Position numbers and translations under genes: made by a program. The notes beneath the pieces are model-generated. The model saw nothing but the letters and a program-made list of their open reading frames with translations. It did no database searches and was not told the origin of the DNA. From Lachancea dasiensis (lineage: Eukaryota; Ascomycota; Saccharomycetes; Saccharomycetales; Saccharomycetaceae), in NCBI GenBank assembly GCA_900074725.1, contig LT598457.1, forward strand, positions 558,001-622,000: 64,000 nucleotides of DNA, given 5' to 3'. Of the stretch, positions 57,217 through 64,000 are shown piece by piece. Within the stretch, counting starts at the first letter, position 1, and each line of letters opens with the position of its first letter.

Positions 57217-58218
57217 TCAGTCTCTCAGTGTCACATAGAATAAATCGAATCTAGTAGCTTCGATCATTTTGTCCACTATAACGTGGACATTTAGTTCAAA
57301 GTCTCTCACGGCGCACTCCAGAAAGGTTTCAATAACGTCTTGGTCTCTGAGCTGAATTCCCAACAGAGCCGAAACCGTATGTTTCTTGCTCCTGTAAGCA
57401 TGCAGTAGACCTTTGAGGGTCCTGAGGTATGGTTCTATGAGATATTCGTTGTATACCACATCCATGGATATAATAGTGACATGAGCTCTTCGAGCTGGAA
57501 GTAGCAATGAGTGTAGTTTGGCTGGATTTGGGTCGAAGTTTTCCCAATCAAGACTTAGCATGTCCAATTGTAGTTTTTGTGGGGTTCTTCGACACGATTC
57601 AACGTGCAGCGTAAGGGTCTCCAAACTTCGCAATCGCAACTCATCTATGTTGTGGGCGACGTTATGTTCGAGCCGTGCTAGTAGGGCTTTCTGGTCTGTG
57701 TAGACATACTTGTCGACGTAGTTGCCCAAGGCGATGCCCAAGATGCCTGCAACACCAGATCCAAGCTCCACTATTTGTCGAAAAGGCTGGTCGTCATGGT
57801 TGGATTCACAAGCGCTAAAGATTGGCTCCACGTCGCAAAATTGTTTGAGTGGATCGTCCTCACATGCGATACTTGCTCCCTTTTGGAACTGTTCTCCACT
57901 CTTCGAGTAAAGTAGCCACTTTAAGAAAAACGGCGTTGTAGACCAAACTACGTAGCCCGTGGTCGAATTGTTATTGTCTCGAGAGGAGTTCAATGATGAC
58001 AATGACTGCGAGACCTCGAACGAAAAGGAATCTTTACAAGCACTTTTTTTGTCCGTCGGTTCAAAGCTTAGTTCAAGGTAACCGTTAATCCTTGACTCTA
58101 TGCCCAAATCCTGGTTGACCGACTGCGAGTTTTTCTGCAAAAGACTATACCGCTCAAAGATGTGCTCATATATGGTGTCCTCGTTCAAAAGCTTAAGCTT
58201 TACGCCCATTGCTGGCAT
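57217..58218 (-). CDS. RKM5: Rkm5, lysine methyltransferase of ribosomal protein L1
   Basis: SAM-dependent seven-beta-strand methyltransferase that methylates Rpl1 (uL1) in yeast. Motif VVELGSGVAGILGIALG-like IVELGSGVAGI sits near residue 154; before it lie NSTTGYVVWSTTPFFLKWLL, after it YVYTDQKALLARLEHNV and the post-motif MDVVYNEYLIEPYL with the family Asp/Tyr-Asn-Glu. The open frame begins at GTG 58245; ATGs are at 58218 and 58209. The second (MGVKLKLLNEDTIYEHIFER) aligns best with the S. cerevisiae start (MAFKLWLLDEDTIYEHVFER), so either is possible; 58218 gives 333 residues and 58209 gives 330, against 367. Confidence 0.93.
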   Translation of the reverse strand: MPAMGVKLKLLNEDTIYEHIFERYSLLQKNSQSVNQDLGIESRINGYLELSFEPTDKKSACKDSFSFEVSQSLSSLNSSRDNNNSTTGYVVWSTTPFFLKWLLYSKSGEQFQKGASIACEDDPLKQFCDVEPIFSACESNHDDQPFRQIVELGSGVAGILGIALGNYVDKYVYTDQKALLARLEHNVAHNIDELRLRSLETLTLHVESCRRTPQKLQLDMLSLDWENFDPNPAKLHSLLLPARRAHVTIISMDVVYNEYLIEPYLRTLKGLLHAYRSKKHTVSALLGIQLRDQDVIETFLECAVRDFELNVHVIVDKMIEATRFDLFYVTLRD

Positions 58219-58371
58219 CGCATTCGCTGCGTAAAGGGAGATCACGATGCAATCTAGTATTTTCGTCGGTGTCTATTCAAAAGCACTGTATACAAGGTCA
58301 TTTGTAAGGTGGTGCACTAACTCTATAAAGCTTTGCGTGATTACATTAAGGTTCGGTGTGAGAAGTACTAT

Positions 58372-59469
58372 TTAGAGGTAATTCTTGGCTAGCAGAATCT
58401 CTGCAATCAGAATACCTGCACCGGCAGCACCAATGACAGTGTTGTGGGACAGTACAACCATTTTGTAGTCAAGAACAGGATCTTCTCTAACTCTACCAAC
58501 GCTAACACCGTAGCCTGCATCTCTATTCCTATCCAGTCTTGGTTGTGGCCTGTCGTTTTGTTCCAGAACGTGGATGGTTTGCTTAGGAGCAGAGTGGCAG
58601 CCCAACTTGGAAGCTTCGCAAACGTAATCGCGCAGGCTCTTTTTCACCTGGTCCAGCGATGGTGGTGGTTGGTTTTTGAACCTGAAGGAGATGCATTCCG
58701 TGTGGCCATCAGAGACAGCGACTCTGTTGCATTGGGCTGAGACTCTGATGTCTTCGTCCGACAGAAGATCGACGGTGGTCTTGTCCTCGGAAACAGCCCC
58801 TAGAATTTTCTTGGTTTCCCATTCCATTTTGTCCTCTTCCCCGCCAATGTAGGGAACAATGTTGTCCAGCACATCCATACCGGGAACACCTGGGGAAAAC
58901 CCAGCCCCGGAGAGGGCCTGCAAAGTGGTGGCAGTTAGCAAATCGATTGGCCCAAAGCTTTCGACCAGGGGTTTAAGAGGGGCCACCAAACCGGCCGTGG
59001 AACAGTTAGAGATACAAACAATGTAGCCTGGCTTGGTGGAGCCGGCCTTTTGCGCCGCTTCCAGCTTTTCGCCCACAATTTCCAAGTGTTCGGGGTTGAC
59101 GATGGGCACGATCAAAGGCACGTCCGTGTCACGACGGTAGTTCTTCGCGTTGGAAACCACGGCTAGCCCGGCCTGCTCAAACTCCTTTTCAATGGTGCCT
59201 GCGTAGTCCGAATCCAAGCCGGAGAAAACAACAGCGCACTCTTTGAAAGCATCTGCTTTACACTCGCTAACCACGATGTTCTGGGCGAACTCAGGCAAGA
59301 GCTCTGTTTGCTTCCAGTTCACAGCATCTGCGTATTTTTTGCCGGCGGATCTATGCGAAGCTCCCAAAACTTTCAATTCGAAATTTGGATGGTCGGCCAG
59401 CAGCAAAATGAACCTTTGGCCAACAGAGCCGGTGGCTCCCAAGACACCAACCGTTTTCTTAATACTCAT
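58372..59469 (-). CDS. HOM2: Aspartate-beta-semialdehyde dehydrogenase
   Basis: Makes aspartate semialdehyde for threonine and methionine synthesis. NADP loop GVLGATGSVGQRFI is at residues 8-21, the active-site cysteine is in CISNCSTAGLVAPLKPL (about 156), with GPIDLLTATTLQALSGAG and SAQCNRVAVSDGHTECISF following. 365 residues, identical in length to S. cerevisiae Hom2. A Gcn4 TGACTCA lies 209-215 bp upstream of the ATG. Confidence 0.98.
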   Translation of the reverse strand: MSIKKTVGVLGATGSVGQRFILLLADHPNFELKVLGASHRSAGKKYADAVNWKQTELLPEFAQNIVVSECKADAFKECAVVFSGLDSDYAGTIEKEFEQAGLAVVSNAKNYRRDTDVPLIVPIVNPEHLEIVGEKLEAAQKAGSTKPGYIVCISNCSTAGLVAPLKPLVESFGPIDLLTATTLQALSGAGFSPGVPGMDVLDNIVPYIGGEEDKMEWETKKILGAVSEDKTTVDLLSDEDIRVSAQCNRVAVSDGHTECISFRFKNQPPPSLDQVKKSLRDYVCEASKLGCHSAPKQTIHVLEQNDRPQPRLDRNRDAGYGVSVGRVREDPVLDYKMVVLSHNTVIGAAGAGILIAEILLAKNYL

Positions 59470-59897
59470 TTTTCTTACAATTGATGCTTATGCGCACGCT
59501 GCTAGGGTGATATGCGGATCCGAATCAGCTTTTATTCTCGAATATCAACCAGTTCTGGTAGCCTTAATTCAAGACAGCTGGACGAAAAGTAAGGTGTTGA
59601 TACTGAAGTAGTGCTAGCCTTGAGTTTGTTCTTTGCACATTAAATCTTTTTATCTCAACGGTCATGTCCAGCTGACTTGACTCACAGGAAAACCACGTTG
59701 TGAAAAAGCAAGCCATAACATTTTGGCTATGACAGCGCCAGCTGAAAGAGCTGACGATAAAACTCCCTGTTGTTGAGCCTGGTAGTGGAATGGCACCCTC
59801 CTGGCGGATAATGGAGATCGATGGACCGGTCTATCTTATTAATGTACATGGTATGTAGGGAACACGGTTTCGTGCATGCGTGTATTTTCCTTAAAAA
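59470..59897. promoter_or_regulatory. HOM2 promoter and RPA14 3' region
   Basis: 428 bp; the notable element is the Gcn4 site. Nothing else recognised. Confidence 0.6.
59678..59684. promoter_or_regulatory. Gcn4 site upstream of HOM2
   Basis: TGACTCA, the consensus Gcn4 binding site (amino-acid starvation activator), 209-215 bp upstream of the HOM2 ATG. Confidence 0.75.
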
Positions 59898-60128
59898 TTA
59901 CTGCTGAGCGTCCAGAACAGCTGGTGGAAGACCCTTAAAGTTGCGTTCAACTCTGCGGAGTTGGGCTTGGGCTCCCGAGGCGTCAGCGTCGCCCTCCGCC
60001 TCGCGCTCTTGGATGAAACGGCCCAAAAACTGCATCACTTGGTCGTCAGATACGTACTGCCGAGAGCCTGCGTGCAGTACGACAGGGCGATCTAGAGTGT
60101 TGTGAGGGGGTCTCCTACTTCTCATCAT
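59898..60128 (-). CDS. RPA14: RNA polymerase I subunit A14, short form
   Basis: Subunit of the Pol I stalk with A43. MMRSRRPPHNTLDRPVVLHA, QYVSDDQVMQFLGRFIQE and QLRRVERNFKGLPPA match the S. cerevisiae Rpa14 order (NTPVVIHAT, HVSTDEVLQFLESFIDE, QLKRIQRDFKGLPPA). The protein is only 76 residues against 137: the loop between the two helices and the tail after FKGLPPA are absent, ending VLDAQQ. The frame opens at TTG 60152; the ATG at 60128 is used. Neighbour HOM2 is tandem. A perfect PAC element is about 50-60 bp upstream. Confidence 0.85.
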   Translation of the reverse strand: MMRSRRPPHNTLDRPVVLHAGSRQYVSDDQVMQFLGRFIQEREAEGDADASGAQAQLRRVERNFKGLPPAVLDAQQ

Positions 60129-60177
60129 GGTGAATAGACAGCTGAGCAGCAAATGCTTTGTTAGGCGGGAGAGCGAG

Positions 60178-60187
60178 GCGATGAGAT
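60178..60187 (+). promoter_or_regulatory. PAC element upstream of RPA14
   Basis: GCGATGAGAT matches the polymerase A and C (PAC) box consensus GCGATGAGMT. It lies 50-59 bp upstream of the RPA14 ATG, on the strand opposite the gene. PAC boxes are bound by Dot6/Tod6 and typical of Pol I and Pol III subunit genes. Confidence 0.75.
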
Positions 60188-61054
60188 GAGAAGATGTTTA
60201 AACCACCAGTTAAGTGTTCAGGAAAAAAAATTCAGTCACCGAGAACAGACAGAAAGTGGCAAGAATTAATTAAAGAAAGAGGAGGAAGGGTGGGGAACCG
60301 GTAGTCTTACGGCGCCCGTGCTATTGCGAAGGCTTGGCGGCAGTAGACCTACCGCACAAAGTTGGTGCCGTTTTGAGCCGGGCTCTGCCAGTGTGAACAT
60401 GCAGAGGAAGTAGTGTTTCGTATTTAGTGATAGCCATATACGACGTATGTTTTATGGTCATATAAACACAGCGGACGGCCGTAAATGCGTCGTTCAGCAC
60501 CTAGGCCCTAGTATGGGTGGTTAGAGTCGGCTTTGGCAGCGCAGTTTGCTGGTTTCCGGAGCCAGGCCCCTTTTCAGGCATGTGTGTCATCTTGGTCACG
60601 TGGCCTCGATATGGTCGGCACGTTTAGAAGCAGCACTTCGCTCTTGTTTTGTCATTTTAGCGTTGCGATGACGCTGTGCGGGAGGCTGGCCCATCCCAAC
60701 TCCCCCTTGGAACCATACTTTGGACGTTTGTACTTTTCGAGCATATTCGTGTCACAATTAATATTACTGGCAGCCTTAGTAACTTTCAAGCTGCTGTGCA
60801 TTTCTGATGCGGTTACAGAATAAGAAGCGACAAAAGGGAATACAGCTCCACAAGCGAACAAAGATTTACAACGGTAGCTCGAATCTGTTAATGTGCCTAC
60901 CTTATACTTCTATGTTCTACCATGTACATTCTTTTTTTTGACCTGCGTCAGCATTTTACAAAGTGGTAACGAACATGCCAGTGGAACGGATTGGATTCTT
61001 GAAGTACAACCAGCCCTGCCGGTGTTTGAGCTGTCAGAGGTGGTGATCTGCCAC

Positions 61055-61096
61055 CGCTTGGATCACACTGAGTAACGCTTGGATCGCGCTGAGCAA
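61055..61096. repeat. Tandem 21-bp repeat, two copies
   Basis: Copies CGCTTGGATCACACTGAGTAA (61055-61075) and CGCTTGGATCGCGCTGAGCA plus A (61076-61096) agree at 18 of 21 positions. They are preceded by a GGTGG/CCACC inverted repeat at about 61039-61055. Confidence 0.7.
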
Positions 61097-61842
61097 CGCA
61101 ACCGATGAATTCAACATGGTGTCATAATAGTATAGAGTGATACCAGCTATTAATCGAAGAATGCACAACGTGTATAATCAACAAACAACCATCGCATCTA
61201 GAGGCACAGAGATTGGACTAGAAAAAAATTGGCCACTCGGCCCATTTCTCCTCTAAATCCGATCAGCCACCCCGCTTGACTGGAGCTCTTGGACGGTCTA
61301 AGCCTGACTGTACCCAGATTAATCCCTGCCCGTGGTATCCACAAAAGAGCAAAACCAATAGACTTGCAAATTAGCCACCAAAGAGGCTGACTTGACTAAC
61401 ATTGTCCGCCGATGGGGCACCAACCAGGCTGCTAGCCCGCCCCTCACGTTCAAGGAAAACAACCGTACATTGTCATTGATCATTGAAATATCCTACCTCC
61501 TCCCGATGGTAGCTGCTAACCGCGCGTAACGTCAACCTATCCTGCTGCGCTGGCCCACACTAGCGCTGTAAGCCGCGCTCGAGCGGTGCACCAACTCTTG
61601 CCTTAGTGTCAGTGACACAATCGTACACTGTGATAGCAAAATCAAACAGCTCCGTTTCAGCCATGTGCCAACGTGTTCGAGTTTGGCAATCCTTGCGCGC
61701 TCTGGCGGCGGTAGGTGGCAAGGCGTTTACACTCTCCTGCCTTTCAACACTCAGCTCTGATTACCTGGTGCTCTGTCCCTTTACACATTCCAGACTCGTA
61801 CAGGGTTACCCGGGGTTTCCAGCCGAGAACAGCCCTAAAATG

Positions 61843-61850
61843 TATAAAAG
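61843..61850 (+). promoter_or_regulatory. CPR1 TATA box
   Basis: TATAAAAG, 102-109 bp upstream of the CPR1 ATG, in a promoter of a strongly expressed gene; the leader that follows is CA- and CT-rich. Confidence 0.6.
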
Positions 61851-61951
61851 AGCCACCGGTAAGCCAAAAGTTTTCCAACTGAAGGTGCCACCACTTTTGC
61901 TTTGTAGTCTGCAACTCTCAATCCAATTGACAAGTACCCATATCATCAGCA

Positions 61952-62440
61952 ATGTCTAACGTGTTTTTCGACGTCGAAGTTGACGGCCAACCATTGGGTC
62001 GTATCGTTTTCAAGTTGTACAACGATGTTGTGCCAAAGACTGCAGAAAACTTCAGAGCTCTATGTACCGGTGAAAAGGGCTTTGGTTACAACGGCTGCCC
62101 ATTCCACAGAGTGATTCCAGACTTCATGCTGCAGGGTGGTGACTTCACCCACGGCACTGGTGTCGGTGGCAAGTCGATCTACGGCGGCAAGTTCCCAGAT
62201 GAGAACTTTGTCAAGAAGCACGACAGACCAGGTTTGCTTTCGATGGCCAACGCTGGTCCAAACACCAACGGCTCCCAATTCTTTGTCACAACCGTGCCAT
62301 GCCCATGGTTGGACGGCAAGCACGTCGTTTTCGGTGAAGTCACCGAAGGCCAAGACGTGGTCAAGAAGATCGAGTCTCTCGGTTCCCCACACGGTACCAC
62401 CAGAAGCCGCATTGTGATCGCCAAGTCCGGTGAATTGTAA
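61952..62440 (+). CDS. CPR1: Cyclophilin A, cytosolic peptidyl-prolyl isomerase
   Basis: Cyclosporin-A-binding proline isomerase. 162 residues, the full length of S. cerevisiae Cpr1. The active site is intact: [16 protein letters not shown] with catalytic Arg at about 53, [16 protein letters not shown] and [13 protein letters not shown] with the Trp that contacts cyclosporin. Codon use is strongly biased (many GCT, GTC, AAG, AAC codons), as in highly expressed yeast genes. Divergent from RPA14. Confidence 0.98.
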   Translation: MSNVFFDVEVDGQPLGRIVFKLYNDVVPKTAENFRALCTGEKGFGYNGCPFHRVIPDFMLQGGDFTHGTGVGGKSIYGGKFPDENFVKKHDRPGLLSMANAGPNTNGSQFFVTTVPCPWLDGKHVVFGEVTEGQDVVKKIESLGSPHGTTRSRIVIAKSGEL

Positions 62441-63146
62441 GTAGCGGGAGTACCGCTGTCAGATAGGAGGATGCTTTGCTCTGTAATCTGACGGTTCAGC
62501 GCCCCTCTTTTATGTACACATGTGTATGACCCAGAAAAGAACCTTTTTTTGAAGGAACCTCGATCGCGGCAGTTGCAAGCACTGCCATAGAAGTGGTGGA
62601 TGAGGCCGCAGGTTTCCAGAACAACGGCCCGAATCCAGAGGCTCTCAGCAATAGTATCATTATTTACTGAACGATAAAGGACGGATCCGCTCTCCTCAGT
62701 ATACTCAAGTCATGGAGTTGACAAGGATGAACTGCTCATAATGCTGGCCTAGGGCTTGGACGTATACATATGTGGCTCAGGTCCCTTCCATATGGTCTTG
62801 CATATTTTTCAAGTTTCCAACCTAAAATAACCCAGGAAAGAAGACCAAATAGTTCACACACTACACCTTACGAACGGTATATACATCATGAATAGGAGCA
62901 CCTAGCCGTTGACTCTCTTAGATGATCTGGCACTCGCACCTTCGCTTTCTCTGTCCACCAACATCAACATATCATGCTACACGAACTGAGTAATTTCGTC
63001 CGGTTAGATTTCTATCTTATTGAACACCGAGTGCTGAACTACACACCGTTCATGTTCTTTCTCCGCAAAACGGCGCTTCTCGTAGTTTGAAAGGCAAGAT
63101 TTCATCGCTGAATACACTACCGCTGTGAAAAGCTACTGCCAGCTCA
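62441..63146. other. Intergenic region CPR1 to ENT5
   Basis: 706 bp, CPR1 3' end and ENT5 promoter. No gene, RNA or clear motif recognised. Confidence 0.45.
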
Positions 63147-64000
63147 ATGGATTCCTTGTCGAAAAAGATTCAGAATCTGGGAATCCATGATATCAGAAAC
63201 GCTGCCAGGTTCGCGCAAAATGTAATTGTACAATATGAGCCTTACCAGGTCGATATTCGTCGTGCCACCAATACGGACTCGTGGGGTCCTACTCCTAAAC
63301 ATCTGTTCAAAGTTATGCGCAATAAGTATCAGGTGCCACTCCATTTGATGACCGAGTATACTCTCAAGAGGCTGGTGGACCATATTGCCTCTAGGCCAAA
63401 GAACCTGTATGAGAAGGCCCGGAAGCAGTATGTGAACTACGGAAGTGAGTGGCGGGTTATATTGAAGTGTTTGGTCCTCCTGGAATACCTACTTCTAAAC
63501 GTGGATAATGGCTCGGAACTGGACCAGGTCAGAAGCTGCATGCTAACCCATAAGCATATCTTGACCCGGGATGTGATGAGTTTTCGCGTTGATTTTAGTA
63601 ACGATGGCAAAATGGAGGTCCACGAACGTGGAATAAAGAAAAAGTGCGAAACAATGATCCAGTACCTGGAGGATCCTTCGTTTCTGAAGCGGGAACGTGC
63701 TAAGCATACTAAAAATGTAGCAAAAATCAACCAGTCTTCTAGCGCTTATTCCACTACAGCCTCAACACCTGCTGCAGGGTTTCAAGACCCTGTGTATGGG
63801 TCTTACGACGATGACGACGATGACGACGACGACGACTATCGAATCAACGGCTCTGCAGCTCCTGCGGAAGCTGCCAGACGGCGGAGAACATCTGCTGCTG
63901 ACGAACAACGACGTCAGAAGAGGGAAATTTTGCGCGAAAAGATCAAGGCTAGCGAGCTTCAAAGGAAGGCGTCTCTAAAGAGAGCTCAGGAGCCACCTGT
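63147..64000 (+). CDS. ENT5: Ent5, ENTH-domain clathrin adaptor, 3' partial
   Basis: Adaptor for clathrin traffic between trans-Golgi and endosomes, acting with Ent3, Gga2 and AP-1. The frame from ATG 63147 ([20 protein letters not shown]) stays open to the window end, 284 codons. The ENTH domain follows: [60 protein letters not shown], then [20 protein letters not shown] and [11 protein letters not shown]. Then come a run of ten aspartates (about residues 220-229) and [19 protein letters not shown], similar to the S. cerevisiae protein. The clathrin-binding tail is beyond the window. Confidence 0.96.
   Translation, partial: MDSLSKKIQNLGIHDIRNAARFAQNVIVQYEPYQVDIRRATNTDSWGPTPKHLFKVMRNKYQVPLHLMTEYTLKRLVDHIASRPKNLYEKARKQYVNYGSEWRVILKCLVLLEYLLLNVDNGSELDQVRSCMLTHKHILTRDVMSFRVDFSNDGKMEVHERGIKKKCETMIQYLEDPSFLKRERAKHTKNVAKINQSSSAYSTTASTPAAGFQDPVYGSYDDDDDDDDDDYRINGSAAPAEAARRRRTSAADEQRRQKREILREKIKASELQRKASLKRAQEPP

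Larger units (their letters stand above)
60129..61951. other. Long intergenic region RPA14 to CPR1
   Basis: 1.8 kb between divergent genes. It holds the PAC box near RPA14, an E-box GTCACGTG at about 60595-60602, a 21-bp tandem duplication at 61055-61096 and a TATA box before CPR1. The open frames within are short, begin with non-ATG codons or overlap others, and none resembles a known protein. Confidence 0.55.

Noticed and set aside
61280-61340. tRNA-Leu-like A box (CGGTCTAAG)
   Set aside because: No B box or acceptor-stem pairing follows.

Overview
This window is a gene-dense stretch of a budding-yeast (Saccharomycetaceae) nuclear chromosome. The proteins align end to end, from memory, with Saccharomyces cerevisiae proteins; genes are mostly intronless; and the few introns carry GTACGT/GTAAGT donors and perfect TACTAAC branch points. 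Gene order is the clearest clue: orthologues of two S. cerevisiae regions (YLR137-YLR153 and YDR153-YDR169) are zipped into one series, with every gene in the orientation expected. That is the layout of a lineage that split off before the yeast whole-genome duplication. Lachancea is my best guess; the base composition looks mid-40s % GC by eye (not computed). I see no mobile element, CRISPR, rRNA or convincing tRNA.

Left third (1-18.2 kb): the 3' part of a SirB1/YccV-domain (FBXO21-like) gene, then ACS2 (acetyl-CoA synthetase), a PIN-like auxin-efflux-family membrane protein, PCD1 (CoA Nudix hydrolase), STM1 (ribosome preservation factor, with an intron after only two codons), STB3 (RRPE-binding repressor), GID11 (GID ubiquitin-ligase receptor), CDC37 (Hsp90 co-chaperone) and TAF10 (TFIID/SAGA).

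Middle (18.4-45.5 kb): PEP3, SMD3, SEC5, a small coiled-coil protein, TRM82, SPE4, RMP1, ACF2, SEC1 (one 54-bp intron), an unrecognised 307-residue protein, DPH6, PUT1 with a pair of Put3-type sites upstream, RRN5, SLS1, CWC15 and NBP2.

Right third (45.7-64 kb): ACL4, SSY1, NHA1 (intron after codon 8), SAC3, RKM5, HOM2 (Gcn4 site upstream), a very short RPA14 (PAC element upstream), CPR1 and the 5' part of ENT5, which runs off the window.

The genes are not one pathway. Recurring themes are ribosome production and handling (STM1, STB3, RMP1, RRN5, ACL4, RKM5, RPA14, SMD3/CWC15 for splicing), membrane traffic (PEP3, SEC5, SEC1, ENT5) and amino-acid, nitrogen and polyamine metabolism (PUT1, HOM2, SSY1, SPE4). 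I found no clearly new multi-gene system. The points most worth a second look are three introns in genes that are intronless in S. cerevisiae, a perfect 16-bp inverted repeat between RKM5 and SAC3, the paired Put3-like sites, RRPE/PAC elements near ribosome-related genes in the same window as STB3, and two or three uncharacterised genes. Several start codons were moved to the first in-frame ATG when the longest open frame began at TTG or GTG.
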